From assembly GCA_965224015.1 (NCBI GenBank), contig OZ245032.1, positions 1,426,001 through 1,490,000 on the forward strand: a DNA stretch of 64,000 nucleotides, written 5' to 3'. The position numbers and the translations under genes are program-made. The DNA comes from CBDCVD01 sp965224015. GTDB lineage: Bacteria > Pseudomonadota > Alphaproteobacteria > Rhizobiales > CBDCVD01. The notes below the pieces were generated by a model. That model did no database searches. It was not told where the DNA came from and was given only the letters and a program-made list of their open reading frames with translations. This document shows positions 1 to 7,892 of this stretch, piece by piece (positions within the stretch are counted from its first letter, which is position 1; every line of letters starts with the position of its first letter).

Positions 1-606
1 AAGCGCTTCGTCGTAACGGATGTTCACCTCCACCTGACCCGCGGCATATTCCGGATTGGATTGCTCAATGGGAATACCCGCATCGTTGATATGCTGACGA
101 ATGGGACCGAGTACATGTTCAAAGGCCGCCGCGCGCACCAGCGAATAAACCTGAATGCCCTTATCAACAGGCTGCCCGGTATCAGGATCAAGCAGATAGA
201 ACTCCAGTTCCGTGCCAACCTTGACCTCAAAACCAAGCGCTGAAGCGCGAGCCACCTGGCGCACCAGAGCATTGCGTGGATCAATAGGAACCGGTTGGTG
301 ATCCATCCCCTCCGTGCGCCCCATGCAAATCGCAACCCCAGGCTCAAACGCAAGCGCAACAGGACGTGCGTTGGGAAAAACATGCATGTCCGGATAACCC
401 GTGTCGAAATTGACGTAAGGGGTGTCCCAAACGTCACACGTCATATCCATTGCTAGCAATGAGATCGACAAGGCGCAGCCATGGGCGCAAATCGCATCCC
501 AATGGGTGGCCGGAATGCGCTTGCCGCGCATAATCCCGTTCATGTCCCCCACCCCAAGGGCCACCGTGTGTACCGCCTCCGGCAGAGCAAATTCGGAACT
601 GCTCAC
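1..606 (-). CDS. Glutamine synthetase family protein, N-terminal part (runs off window)
   Basis: The first 202 codons are visible and the gene continues beyond base 1. The start is the GTG at 606; an in-frame TAG lies about 18 bases upstream and no other start is available. The protein opens with a GS beta-grasp region (DMNGIMRGKRIP, residues 21-32), followed by the catalytic-domain signature GTELEF (131-136), whose glutamates bind metal, and a GQVEVN strand near residue 190. The D-N-G-x-x-R-G-K pattern is typical of the GlnA3/PuuA-type branch, which ligates ammonia or amines such as putrescine to glutamate, rather than of assimilatory GlnA. The exact substrate cannot be told without the C-terminus. 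Confidence 0.85.
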   Translation of the reverse strand, partial: MSSSEFALPEAVHTVALGVGDMNGIMRGKRIPATHWDAICAHGCALSISLLAMDMTCDVWDTPYVNFDTGYPDMHVFPNARPVALAFEPGVAICMGRTEGMDHQPVPIDPRNALVRQVARASALGFEVKVGTELEFYLLDPDTGQPVDKGIQVYSLVRAAAFEHVLGPIRQHINDAGIPIEQSNPEYAAGQVEVNIRYDEAL

Positions 607-621
607 TGACTGACTCCGTGT

Positions 622-783
622 CTAGATCAGCATGGCGTTAGCTGTACCCATTTTGCCCACTTTGCCAAGGGTAAAGCTAACGCCATAAAGCTGATCGCCC
701 TCTAAATCTATAGCAAAATGCGAGGAAAATACGAAGTGCCCATGCTTCTAATTAAGCGCATTTTGCTATAGAGCGTGTCATGT
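622..783 (+). repeat. Family A intergenic repeat, copy A1
   Basis: Two hairpins in series. The first pairs GATCAGC..TGGCGTTAGC with GCTAACGCCA..GCTGATC. The second pairs CTATAGCAAAATGCG with CGCATTTTGCTATAG. The copy ends in TAGAGCGTGTCATG, the terminus of family C. Related copies lie at 3301-3438 (inverted), 10082-10250 and 35910-36052. It fills most of the gap between the GS-like gene and the patatin gene. Confidence 0.8.
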
Positions 784-865
784 CTCAATAGACGTTTGCA
801 TTTGTAGCACGTACTCTCATACGCGCATATTTAAATTCAATGCATACGAGTCCAGAACGGAATTT

Positions 866-1924
866 TCAAGCGTAGAAGGCCATAAGCTGTTGAATATCCT
901 CAATGGCTCTTGAGGTGGTCTCATAGCCGATGGAGATCATTTCTTTGGCAAGATGAAAATCGAACATGCCAATATGCCCCAGACGCGGGGCGATAAACAG
1001 ATCCGGCGGATCCCCGGCAAGACGCGAGCGCGTAATGCGATCCTGGGTAATATTGATGACGTCGACCATCACCTGAGACATGCCCGGGCGCCCCTTGCGG
1101 GCGCCAAACAATTGCCGCAACACCATGGTGCGCGCGCTTGTGGTTTCCCCGTCGTCACTGTTGATGTCTTCTTCGTCGCCCGCCTCGGCTTCAAAGGGCT
1201 CAACCACGGTGGCCCCGTTGATAATGTCGGCGTCAAGGCGCACCGCGAGAACCAACCGTGCCCCCTTGGCGCGGCACACGGATACGGGCACCGGATTAAC
1301 AACCGCCCCATCGATGAGCCAGCGCCCTCCCAGCTCCACCGGCGTAAACACGCCAGGGACCGCAAATGAAGCGCGAATCGCCGGTGCCATCGCCCCGCTA
1401 GAAAGCCACGCCTCATGGCCCGTGCCCAATTCGGTGGCCACGCAGATAAAGTCCCGTTCCAGGCTCTCGATAGTGTATTCGGCAAGGGCCTCGTCAAGAA
1501 GACGCAGCAAACGATCACCGGCCAGAAGACCACTTCCGGTAAAGCTGAAATCCATGAGGCGGAACATGCGCGTGCGTGTCAAAGACCGCGCAAACGCCTC
1601 AATCTCGTCAAGCTTGCCCGCGCAATAGCAACCCCCAACAACCGCACCAATGGAGGTGCCGACCACATAGTCGGGCTCGATCCCCGCCGCCATAAAGGCG
1701 CGCAATATGCCAATATGGGCCCAGCCCCGCGCAACCCCGCCTCCGAGCGCCAAGCCTATTGTCAAAGGGGAGCGCGGCGATGGGTGTGAACCTGGCGGGG
1801 ACGGGGATGGTCTATCGCCGGGCACCGAAACGGAAGGAACTGAGGTGTTTGCGGGGTGATCCATTCCGCCTCTCCCGAGGGCACAACCGCGTGTTCCAGC
1901 TTGTGGCTTGGGTGGATCGTACAC
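866..1924 (-). CDS. Patatin-like phospholipase (RssA/NTE family)
   Basis: A predicted serine lipid acyl hydrolase of the bacterial patatin family, probably acting on membrane phospholipids. Visible features are the oxyanion-hole motif GGGVARG (61-67), the nucleophile elbow GTSIG with Ser91, and the catalytic aspartate in DGA (Asp206). Together these give the Ser-Asp dyad. Residues 1-52 are proline- and serine-rich and probably disordered; a start at Met21 (base 1864) is equally possible. A variable acidic loop near 235-260 is an insertion. It lies 44 bases after hisI on the same strand, so folE-hisI-patatin probably form one transcript. The physiological substrate is unknown. Confidence 0.9.
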   Translation of the reverse strand: MYDPPKPQAGTRGCALGRGGMDHPANTSVPSVSVPGDRPSPSPPGSHPSPRSPLTIGLALGGGVARGWAHIGILRAFMAAGIEPDYVVGTSIGAVVGGCYCAGKLDEIEAFARSLTRTRMFRLMDFSFTGSGLLAGDRLLRLLDEALAEYTIESLERDFICVATELGTGHEAWLSSGAMAPAIRASFAVPGVFTPVELGGRWLIDGAVVNPVPVSVCRAKGARLVLAVRLDADIINGATVVEPFEAEAGDEEDINSDDGETTSARTMVLRQLFGARKGRPGMSQVMVDVINITQDRITRSRLAGDPPDLFIAPRLGHIGMFDFHLAKEMISIGYETTSRAIEDIQQLMAFYA

Positions 1925-1968
1925 GGCAAATCGGACTCTTGCTTAAAACAAAGCATAAGGGAAAGACA

Positions 1969-2385
1969 TTAAACAAATTGTAATTTAAGATTGTGTTCAT
2001 CGCTCTCATCGCTTTCATCGCTAACGATCTCGCGATAAAAGCACGACGCACGCCCCGTATGGCAGGTTCGCCCCTGTGCCGAGGGGGCAACGGCAACGCG
2101 GGCTAGCAACACGTCCTGATCACAGTCCGTATAAAGGCGCACAAGACGTTGTTCAGCACCAGACGTTGCCCCTTTGCGCCACAGCGCCTTGCGCGAGCGA
2201 CTCCAGTAGTGGACAACGCCGGTGCGCATTGTATGACGCAGGGCCTCCTGGTTCATCCACGCAACCATCAACACGGCGCCTGACCTGTCATCCACGGTAA
2301 TACACGCAATAAGCCCGGCATCATTGAACCGGGGAGCAAAACTTTCTGTCTCCTCAATAGATGACGAAGGGGATGGATTGGACAT
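1969..2385 (-). CDS. hisI: Phosphoribosyl-AMP cyclohydrolase
   Basis: Third step of histidine biosynthesis: opens the purine ring of phosphoribosyl-AMP. The 138-residue length fits the monofunctional HisI enzyme without the HisE pyrophosphohydrolase. The metal-binding residues are all present: Mg-type DCDQD (87-91) with Cys88, and the zinc cysteines Cys108 and Cys115 in TCHTGRASCF. It is cytosolic. It lies 44 bases downstream of folE and 44 bases upstream of the patatin gene on the same strand; this hisI-folE neighbourhood is common in alphaproteobacteria. No other his gene is in the window. Confidence 0.96.
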   Translation of the reverse strand: MSNPSPSSSIEETESFAPRFNDAGLIACITVDDRSGAVLMVAWMNQEALRHTMRTGVVHYWSRSRKALWRKGATSGAEQRLVRLYTDCDQDVLLARVAVAPSAQGRTCHTGRASCFYREIVSDESDESDEHNLKLQFV

Positions 2386-2429
2386 GGTCCTTGCCTTGTG
2401 TTTGGCGCTGAATAACGTGGGTTATGCCC

Positions 2430-3032
2430 CTATGACTTGCGGGCAACAAGGTCGCCAAATCGGCGCTGCGCGGCCCGCTCCTTGAAGCAGCCGCTATAAT
2501 GGGTTGTCAGGGTCCGCGCATTTAGCTGGCGCACCCCGCGCAAGCTCATGCATTGGTGTTCCGCCTCCACCATCACCGCCACCCCCTTGGGCTCAAGCAC
2601 GGTAATCAGGCCCTGCGCGATCTGGGCGGTCATGGTTTCCTGGTTTTGCAGGCGGCGCGCGTAAACCTGCACAAGACGCGCCACCTTGGAAAGGCCGGCA
2701 ATGCGCTTTGTGGGCCAATAGGCAATATGGGCAGAACCGGTAAAGGGCATCATGTGATGCTCACAGTGAGACACAAAGGTTATGTCCCTGATGAGGATAA
2801 AGTCGTCATACCCGCTGACCTCTTCGAAGGTGCGCGAGAGCGCATCGTGGGCATTCTCGGTGTATCCGGCAAAAAGTTCCTCATAGGCACGGATAACCCG
2901 ATGGGGTGTGTCCAGCAGACCCGCGCGTTCCGGATCGTCCCCGGCAAAAGCAAGCAAAATCCTCACCGCGGCCGCGGCCTCCTCGCGACTGGGACGCTTG
3001 CGGGTTTGTGTTTTCGGCCCTATTGCTTCCAT
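2430..3032 (-). CDS. folE: GTP cyclohydrolase I
   Basis: Converts GTP to 7,8-dihydroneopterin triphosphate, the entry to folate synthesis. Zinc ligands are visible as Cys90 and His93 in SHCEHHMMP and Cys161 in EHQCMSLRG. The 200-residue length and the conserved blocks LLDTPHRV and GLSKVARLVQVYARRLQ-type core match the type IA enzyme. It is the first gene of a probable folE-hisI-patatin operon on the minus strand. Ten copies of a hexanucleotide repeat lie about 50 bases upstream of the ATG, so the 5' leader may vary in length between strains (inference). Confidence 0.97.
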   Translation of the reverse strand: MEAIGPKTQTRKRPSREEAAAAVRILLAFAGDDPERAGLLDTPHRVIRAYEELFAGYTENAHDALSRTFEEVSGYDDFILIRDITFVSHCEHHMMPFTGSAHIAYWPTKRIAGLSKVARLVQVYARRLQNQETMTAQIAQGLITVLEPKGVAVMVEAEHQCMSLRGVRQLNARTLTTHYSGCFKERAAQRRFGDLVARKS

Positions 3033-3083
3033 AAGATGTTACAATCCCGTTCTTGTCGATTCCTGATACAAATCCCGCGGCAT

Positions 3084-3143
3084 CCGTATCCGTATCCGTA
3101 TCCGTATCCGTATCCGTATCCGTATCCGTATCCGTATCCGTAT
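3084..3143. repeat. Hexanucleotide tandem repeat (CCGTAT)10 upstream of folE
   Basis: Ten perfect, uninterrupted copies of CCGTAT, read as ATACGG on the folE coding strand. The array ends about 50 bases upstream of the folE start. Perfect short arrays like this are prone to slippage during replication. Confidence 0.97.
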
Positions 3144-3264
3144 CACATAAGTCTGCCGGGGGAGCGGGCCGGAGTGATCGTCAACAGACGTTTCCCGCCG
3201 CATCGCCGATTAAGGGGCACCCCTCTCGATTTTTATTAGCCACGTTCTTATATTAGCACAACAC

Positions 3265-3506
3265 AATACCAGCGGCATTGGCTTTATAGACACGCCGACT
3301 ATAGCAAAATGCGTTTAATTGGAATCATGGGGCTTTCTCGTATTTTCTCGCATTTTGCTATAGATTTAGAGGGCGATCAGCTTTATGGCGTTAGCTTTAC
3401 CCTTGGCAACATGGGTACAGCTAACGCCATGCTAATCTTGTATACGGCTTGCTAACATACCTCTTTGACGCCAATTCTTGGGCGCTTGGCAAGGGCCCTT
3501 GGTATA
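3265..3506 (-). repeat. Family B repeat (inverted) interrupted by a family A copy
   Basis: 3265-3300 is the CCGCTGGTATT end of family B read in reverse, and 3439-3506 is the rest of the same element, ending CCCTTGGTATA. Between them lies family A copy A2. The two B parts join into one normal-length B element when A2 is removed, so A2 appears to have inserted into an older B copy. Confidence 0.8.
3301..3438 (-). repeat. Family A intergenic repeat, copy A2 (inverted)
   Basis: Same two-hairpin structure as A1 but in reverse orientation: the CTATAGCAAAATGCG hairpin comes first, then the GATCAGC/TGGCGTTAGC hairpin. It is inserted in a family B element. Confidence 0.8.
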
Positions 3507-3573
3507 AAGCCTCAAGAGCGCTAAATTCTATACCGCCGCATAACGTACCCTATGGCGTTTGGGATGAACAACC

Positions 3574-4041
3574 ATGTTAAGTGATATCTACAACCGGAAA
3601 ATCCTGGAGTTCGCCGGCAATATAGAACGCATTGGGCATTTATCAAGCCCCCACGCCCGTGCCAAGGCCCATTCCAGACTTTGCGGATCGACGGTTGAGG
3701 TGGAACTTTGCGTTGAGAACGGCGTTGTTACAGACTTTGCGCATACGGTCAAGGCCTGTGCCCTTGGCCAGGCTTCATCGTCCATAATGGCGCGTCATGT
3801 GATCGGCGCCAGCGCACAAGACTTGCGCCAGGTTCGTAGCAAAATGCGCCAGATGCTGACAGAAAATGGGCAGCCCCCGCAGGGGCGCTGGGCGGATTTG
3901 CAATACCTGGCTCCGGTGCGCGACTTCAAGGCTCGGCACGCTTCGACGATGTTGACATTTGATGCCGTGGTTGACGCCCTTGATCAGATCGAAAACAGTA
4001 CGCCCTGTTCAGATTCGGCGCCTCCAGATCCTGACGGTTAA
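3574..4041 (+). CDS. Iron-sulfur cluster assembly scaffold protein (IscU/NifU-N-like)
   Basis: An IscU/NifU N-domain fold protein that probably carries nascent Fe-S clusters or supports their transfer. Cys37 (RLCGS) and Cys62 (KACALGQAS) match the first two cluster-ligand cysteines. The position of the third, normally a His-Cys pair, reads RHAST with Ser124, so a canonical ligand is missing. This RHAST form is typical of an alphaproteobacterial branch found beside hisI/folE and yidD. The C-terminal 20 residues are variable and acidic. It is probably cotranscribed with yidD, which starts 4 bases after the stop codon. Its precise role is not established from sequence. Confidence 0.88.
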   Translation: MLSDIYNRKILEFAGNIERIGHLSSPHARAKAHSRLCGSTVEVELCVENGVVTDFAHTVKACALGQASSSIMARHVIGASAQDLRQVRSKMRQMLTENGQPPQGRWADLQYLAPVRDFKARHASTMLTFDAVVDALDQIENSTPCSDSAPPDPDG

Positions 4042-4045
4042 CCTG

Positions 4046-4348
4046 ATGGCGAAGCTTCATGTCTATCCTGTCGTCGCCGTGTTGCGCCTTTATCGGTACA
4101 CACTTTCGGCGTTTATGGGGCGCCGGTGCCGGTTTTTGCCAACCTGCTCGGACTATGCAGAGCAATCCGTTCTGCGCTTTGGTCTTTGGGCGGGAGGGTG
4201 GATGGCGCTGGCGAGGGTGTTCCGATGTCGGCCAGGGGGGGACGATGGTTACGACCCGCCCCCTGACACCTTGCATGACGACGCCCATTGGGCTAAACCG
4301 TGGCGTTACGGCACATGGGTGAACAGAAGTCAGAACCCTGAAACCTGA
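4046..4348 (+). CDS. yidD: Membrane protein insertion efficiency factor YidD
   Basis: A small protein of the YidD family, which assists YidC/Sec-dependent insertion of inner membrane proteins. The start is set at the ATG at 4046, just after the scaffold gene stop; a longer frame begins inside that gene. This gives 100 residues. The family core is clear: an N-terminal amphipathic stretch, then RRCRFLPTCSDYAEQSV with the two conserved cysteines, and a C-terminal region with CRPGGDDGYDPPP. Such proteins are peripheral on the cytoplasmic face of the membrane. Confidence 0.93.
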   Translation: MAKLHVYPVVAVLRLYRYTLSAFMGRRCRFLPTCSDYAEQSVLRFGLWAGGWMALARVFRCRPGGDDGYDPPPDTLHDDAHWAKPWRYGTWVNRSQNPET

Positions 4349-4366
4349 ATAAGGAAAAACAGGAAT

Positions 4367-4422
4367 TTTCAGGCTTCCGGTTTCAGGCTTCTGGCTTCAG
4401 GCTTCCGGCTTCTGGCTTCAGG
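4367..4422 (+). repeat. Degenerate heptamer array (CTTCAGG / CTTCYGG) before thrS
   Basis: Eight near-identical 7-base units alternate between CTTCAGG and CTTCCGG/CTTCTGG, forming 14-base super-repeats. They fill the space between yidD and the thrS start codon, where leader control of a tRNA synthetase gene would be expected. Confidence 0.85.
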
Positions 4423-4431
4423 TTATAGATA

Positions 4432-6393
4432 ATGCTGACATTGACGTTTCCCGATGGGTCCAAACGGCGCTACGGTTCAGGCACATGCGGCACGGATGTC
4501 GCTGTGGACATTTCCAGGTCGTTGGCCAAAAAAGCGGTTGCCATGCGCCTTGACGGGGTGCTTCACGATCTTGCCGATCCCATCACCGCGGACGCGACGA
4601 TCGAAATTATCAAGCGCGAGGACGAAGCCGCTCTGGAGCTGATCCGTCACGATTGCGCCCATGTGTTGGCGGAAGCGGTGCAGAGCCTTTTTCCCGGCAC
4701 CCAGGTCACCATCGGCCCGGTCATCAAGGACGGATTCTACTATGATTTCGCCCGTAATGAGCCGTTCACGAGCGATGATTTCGCCGCCATCGAGGCCAGG
4801 ATGCGCGAGATTATCGCAGCCAACCAGCCGTTCACCAAATCGGTCTGGAGTCGTGAAAAGGCCAAAGCCTATTTCGCGGAAAAAGGTGAGCACTACAAGA
4901 TCGAACTGATCGACGCGATCCCGCCAGGCGAGGACTTGCGCATTTATCACCAGGGCACCTGGGCGGATTTGTGCCGCGGGCCGCATATGCCGGAAACCGG
5001 CAAGATTGGCTCTGCGTTCAAGCTCATGAAAGTGGCCGGGGCCTATTGGCGCGGCGATTCGCGCAATGCCATGTTGAGCCGCATTTACGGCACCGCCTGG
5101 GCCCATGACAAGGACCTGAAGGCCTATTTGCACCGCCTGGAAGAGGCGGAAAAGCGCGACCATCGCCGCCTGGGGCGCGAGATGAACCTGTTTCATCTGC
5201 AAGAGGAAGCGCAAGGTTCGGTGTTTTGGCACCCCAAGGGTTACACCATATACCGGGAGGTTGAGGCCTATATGCGCCGCCGTTTGCGCACCGCCGGCTA
5301 TCAGGAGGTCAAGACCCCGCAATTGCTTGATGCCGGCCTGTGGGAGCGGTCCGGCCATTGGTCGAAGTTTCGCGAAAACATGTTTATCGTGCCCGACGCG
5401 GTACCCGGCACCGCCGACGACGAACCGGTGGTGGCAGGGGATGCGGACCTGATGGCGCTCAAGCCTATGAACTGCCCGGCGCATGTTCAGATTTTCAACA
5501 CCGGCACCAAGAGCTATCGTGATTTACCCTTGCGCATGGCAGAATTCGGCTGTTGCCACCGCAACGAGGCGCACGGGGCCCTGCACGGGTTGATGCGGGT
5601 TCGCCAGATGACCCAGGACGATGCCCATATCTTTTGCACCGAGGACCAGATTACCGCCGAGGCGCGCGGGTTCTGTGCCCTGTTGTTTACGATCTATCGC
5701 GATTTCGGCTTTGAGGACGTAACCATTCACCTGTCCACCCGTCCCGACACCCGCGCCGGTGATGATGCCATTTGGGACAAGGCGGAAGCGGGTTTGCGGG
5801 ACGCGCTGACAGAATTGGGCCTGGCGTTCGAAGTTGCCGAAGGCGAAGGGGCGTTTTACGGCCCCAAACTCGATTTCCATCTCACCGATGCCATTGGGCG
5901 CCTGTGGCAATGCGGCACCTTGCAGCTTGACTTCGTCTTACCCGAGCGCCTTGATGCCCAATATACGGGCCCTGATGGCATGCGCCACCGACCGGTGATG
6001 CTGCATCGCACTGTTATCGGCACCCTGGAGCGGTTCATTGGCATTTTGATTGAGGACTGCGCCGGCCGCATGCCCTTGTGGCTTGCCCCGACGCAGGCGG
6101 TTGTCGCCACGATCACGGACGAGGCCAATGCTTATGGCGAGGACGTCTTGTCGGCGCTTGTGCAGGCGGGCCTGCGTGCTGAACTGGATGCGCGCAACGA
6201 AAAGATCAATTATAAAGTGCGTGAGCATTCGCACCACAAGGTCCCGGCAATTCTGGCGGTGGGGGAGCGTGAGGCCGCTGCTGCAACGGTGTCCGTGCGC
6301 CGTCTCGGCTCCAAGCGGCAAACCGTTGTTGCCCTTGATGAAGCCATTGCCGCATTGGTTGCGGAGGCTCAGCCGCCGGACCTCAGATCTTAG
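4432..6393 (+). CDS. thrS: Threonine--tRNA ligase
   Basis: Charges tRNA-Thr. The 653 residues contain a TGS domain (about 1-62), the editing domain with HDCAHVLAEA and a DLCRGPH block (to about 230), the class II catalytic core and an anticodon-binding domain from about 560. The zinc ligands are visible: Cys348 (MNCPAH), His399 (QDDAHIF) and His525 (MLHRTVIG). Their spacing equals that of the E. coli enzyme. The TAG stop at 6391-6393 is also the first part of a TAGAGCGTATCATG repeat terminus. The leader holds a heptamer repeat array. Confidence 0.98.
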   Translation: MLTLTFPDGSKRRYGSGTCGTDVAVDISRSLAKKAVAMRLDGVLHDLADPITADATIEIIKREDEAALELIRHDCAHVLAEAVQSLFPGTQVTIGPVIKDGFYYDFARNEPFTSDDFAAIEARMREIIAANQPFTKSVWSREKAKAYFAEKGEHYKIELIDAIPPGEDLRIYHQGTWADLCRGPHMPETGKIGSAFKLMKVAGAYWRGDSRNAMLSRIYGTAWAHDKDLKAYLHRLEEAEKRDHRRLGREMNLFHLQEEAQGSVFWHPKGYTIYREVEAYMRRRLRTAGYQEVKTPQLLDAGLWERSGHWSKFRENMFIVPDAVPGTADDEPVVAGDADLMALKPMNCPAHVQIFNTGTKSYRDLPLRMAEFGCCHRNEAHGALHGLMRVRQMTQDDAHIFCTEDQITAEARGFCALLFTIYRDFGFEDVTIHLSTRPDTRAGDDAIWDKAEAGLRDALTELGLAFEVAEGEGAFYGPKLDFHLTDAIGRLWQCGTLQLDFVLPERLDAQYTGPDGMRHRPVMLHRTVIGTLERFIGILIEDCAGRMPLWLAPTQAVVATITDEANAYGEDVLSALVQAGLRAELDARNEKINYKVREHSHHKVPAILAVGEREAAAATVSVRRLGSKRQTVVALDEAIAALVAEAQPPDLRS

Positions 6394-6406
6394 AGCGTAT
6401 CATGTC
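6391..6406 (+). repeat. Family C terminus at the thrS stop codon
   Basis: The sequence TAGAGCGTATCATG starts exactly at the thrS TAG. It matches the outer end of the complete element at 51170-51444. No opposite end was recognised nearby. Confidence 0.65.
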
Positions 6407-6428
6407 TTAACAGTCTGTTGTAAGGCAT

Positions 6429-6782
6429 TCAGCAAAGCCGAGTGCCGTTGGCCACAGGCCGCTCGATGCCGGCAAGAACAATGTCTCCCGCAGCGTCTTC
6501 AAAGCCTAAAGTAAGCACCTGGGACATAAACGGGCCGATCTGCCTTGGGGGAAAATTCACCACCGCCATGATCTGCCGTCCCATAAGATCATCCCGCCCA
6601 TAGTGAGCCGTGATCTGCGCTGACGACGTCTTGACACCGATCTCTTTGCCGAAATCGATTTTTAGACGGTAAGCAGGCTTGCGCGCCTGAGGGAAATCGC
6701 GCACCTCGATAATCGTGCCGGCACGAATGTCAACACGCAGGAAGGTATCAAAGGAAATCGGGTCCGCGTGTGCTTTATGCAT
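6429..6782 (-). CDS. csaA: tRNA-binding protein CsaA
   Basis: A 117-residue OB-fold protein of the CsaA/Trbp111 type, with the family signatures FLRVDIRAGTI (14-24) and SSAQITAHY, and the C-terminal VLTLGF. Members bind tRNA non-specifically, and some have chaperone activity linked to protein export. Length and motif order match stand-alone CsaA rather than the MetRS C-terminal domain. It is convergent with thrS. A TCTCTG hexamer array lies about 20 bases upstream of the ATG, just beyond the Shine-Dalgarno site. Confidence 0.93.
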   Translation of the reverse strand: MHKAHADPISFDTFLRVDIRAGTIIEVRDFPQARKPAYRLKIDFGKEIGVKTSSAQITAHYGRDDLMGRQIMAVVNFPPRQIGPFMSQVLTLGFEDAAGDIVLAGIERPVANGTRLC

Positions 6783-6800
6783 TACCCACCTGATTGTTTA

Positions 6801-6824
6801 TCTCTGTCTCTGTCTCTGTCTCTG
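6801..6824. repeat. Hexanucleotide tandem repeat (TCTCTG)4 in the csaA leader
   Basis: Four perfect copies lie between 19 and 42 bases upstream of the csaA start. On the coding strand the array reads CAGAGA, and the probable ribosome site CAGGTGGG lies between it and the ATG. Confidence 0.9.
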
Positions 6825-6877
6825 TTATTATCTTTTCGCCCCGTGTGCAGCCGTTGGCGCTGAGCACGGGGCCTTGC

Positions 6878-6953
6878 TGGCGGCAATGGCCGCAATAACC
6901 CTGACTTCACACCTGCTACCATGAGAACAATCTATTGAAAGACCACACCTAGA
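6878..6953 (+). repeat. Family D repeat, copy D1
   Basis: The core TGGCGGCAATGGCCGCAATA followed by ACCCTGACTTCA is shared with 30606-30684 and, in shorter form, with 16368-16413. It lies between csaA and proC. It may be the interior of a larger family C relic, because the 16368 copy runs into a C terminus. Confidence 0.7.
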
Positions 6954-6985
6954 AATACCCGGATAGACCGGAACGGTCTCGCACC

Positions 6986-7813
6986 TCATGTCGATTTGCC
7001 CAGGGCCCGGGAACGGGCCGCCGCCGCCTCAACCGCGCGCTGCATCAGCGCCGCCAGACCCGCATTGTCATCCCTAAGCACAGCGAGCGCTGCCGCCGTG
7101 GTGCCCCCTGGCGATGTGACATCGCGGCGCAAGTCAGCCGCCTCCCGCGCCCCCTCCGCCAGGAGCCCCGCGGCCCCGCAGATTGTCTGACGCGCCAACA
7201 CCTGCGCCGTGTCCGGCGGCAGTCCCGCCGCCTCCCCGGCCCGCGCCAGGCACTCCACGAGATAAAATACATAAGCCGGACCGCTGCCCGAGACCGCGGT
7301 CACGGCGTCCATCAGCGCCTCGTCGTCAACACGCACGGTCTGACCTACCGCCGCCATCAACGCCTCGGCGCCTGCAAACATGTCCCCGCTAACCTGCGCA
7401 TTGGCAAACAGGGCCGTCACCCCCTGGCCGACCTGGGCAGGCGTATTGGGCATGGCGCGCACAATCGGTCGGCGCCCCAACCCCGCCTCCAGAGTCGCAA
7501 TTGTCGTCCCCGCGGCAATGGACACCACCACAACATCATCCCCCAGCAAAGGAGCGATCCGGGCCATGGCCTCACCCATGGCCTGTGGCTTAATAGCGAG
7601 CACAAGATAGCCGGCGCTCACCGGCTCCTGCAAGGCCACCACATGACGAACCGCCCACTTATTGAAAAGCGCCGCCGCCGGTGCCGCCAGCCGTGGCTCA
7701 ACGACCGTTACGCCCGTCTCCGGCAGCCCCTTGTGCAACCAGCCGCGCAACAGCGCACTCCCCATACGTCCAGCCCCCACAAGCACAAGGGGCAGCACCC
7801 GTTCCAGTTCCAT
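6986..7813 (-). CDS. proC: Pyrroline-5-carboxylate reductase
   Basis: Last step of proline synthesis: NAD(P)H-dependent reduction of pyrroline-5-carboxylate. The frame is open far upstream, but homology starts at MELERVLPLVLVGAGRMG (ATG at 7813, or the preceding ATG at 7816), giving 275 residues. The Rossmann motif GAGRMG is at about 12-17. The C-terminal dimer domain carries the ProC signature around SGSGPAYVFYL and TSPGGTTAAAL. It lies 80 bases downstream of the UbiK-like gene on the same strand. Confidence 0.95.
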   Translation of the reverse strand: MELERVLPLVLVGAGRMGSALLRGWLHKGLPETGVTVVEPRLAAPAAALFNKWAVRHVVALQEPVSAGYLVLAIKPQAMGEAMARIAPLLGDDVVVVSIAAGTTIATLEAGLGRRPIVRAMPNTPAQVGQGVTALFANAQVSGDMFAGAEALMAAVGQTVRVDDEALMDAVTAVSGSGPAYVFYLVECLARAGEAAGLPPDTAQVLARQTICGAAGLLAEGAREAADLRRDVTSPGGTTAAALAVLRDDNAGLAALMQRAVEAAAARSRALGKST

Positions 7814-7892
7814 CATAAATCCGTGACTGCAAGGCCCCTTCCCGGAGCGTTCTTTCCTCTTGCGATCCAAACCCGCACCAGCATCGAAGACA

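Noticed and set aside
24..437. Open frame on the minus strand beginning MTFGTPLTS
   Set aside because: It is a shadow of the glutamine-synthetase-like gene, which runs in another frame through 1-606 and shows clear family motifs.
3084..3143. CRISPR array
   Set aside because: Six-base units without spacers; it is a simple tandem repeat.
2553..3239. Plus-strand open frame with a Pro-Tyr repeat
   Set aside because: It is antisense to folE and the repeat is the hexamer array translated; no homology or ribosome site.
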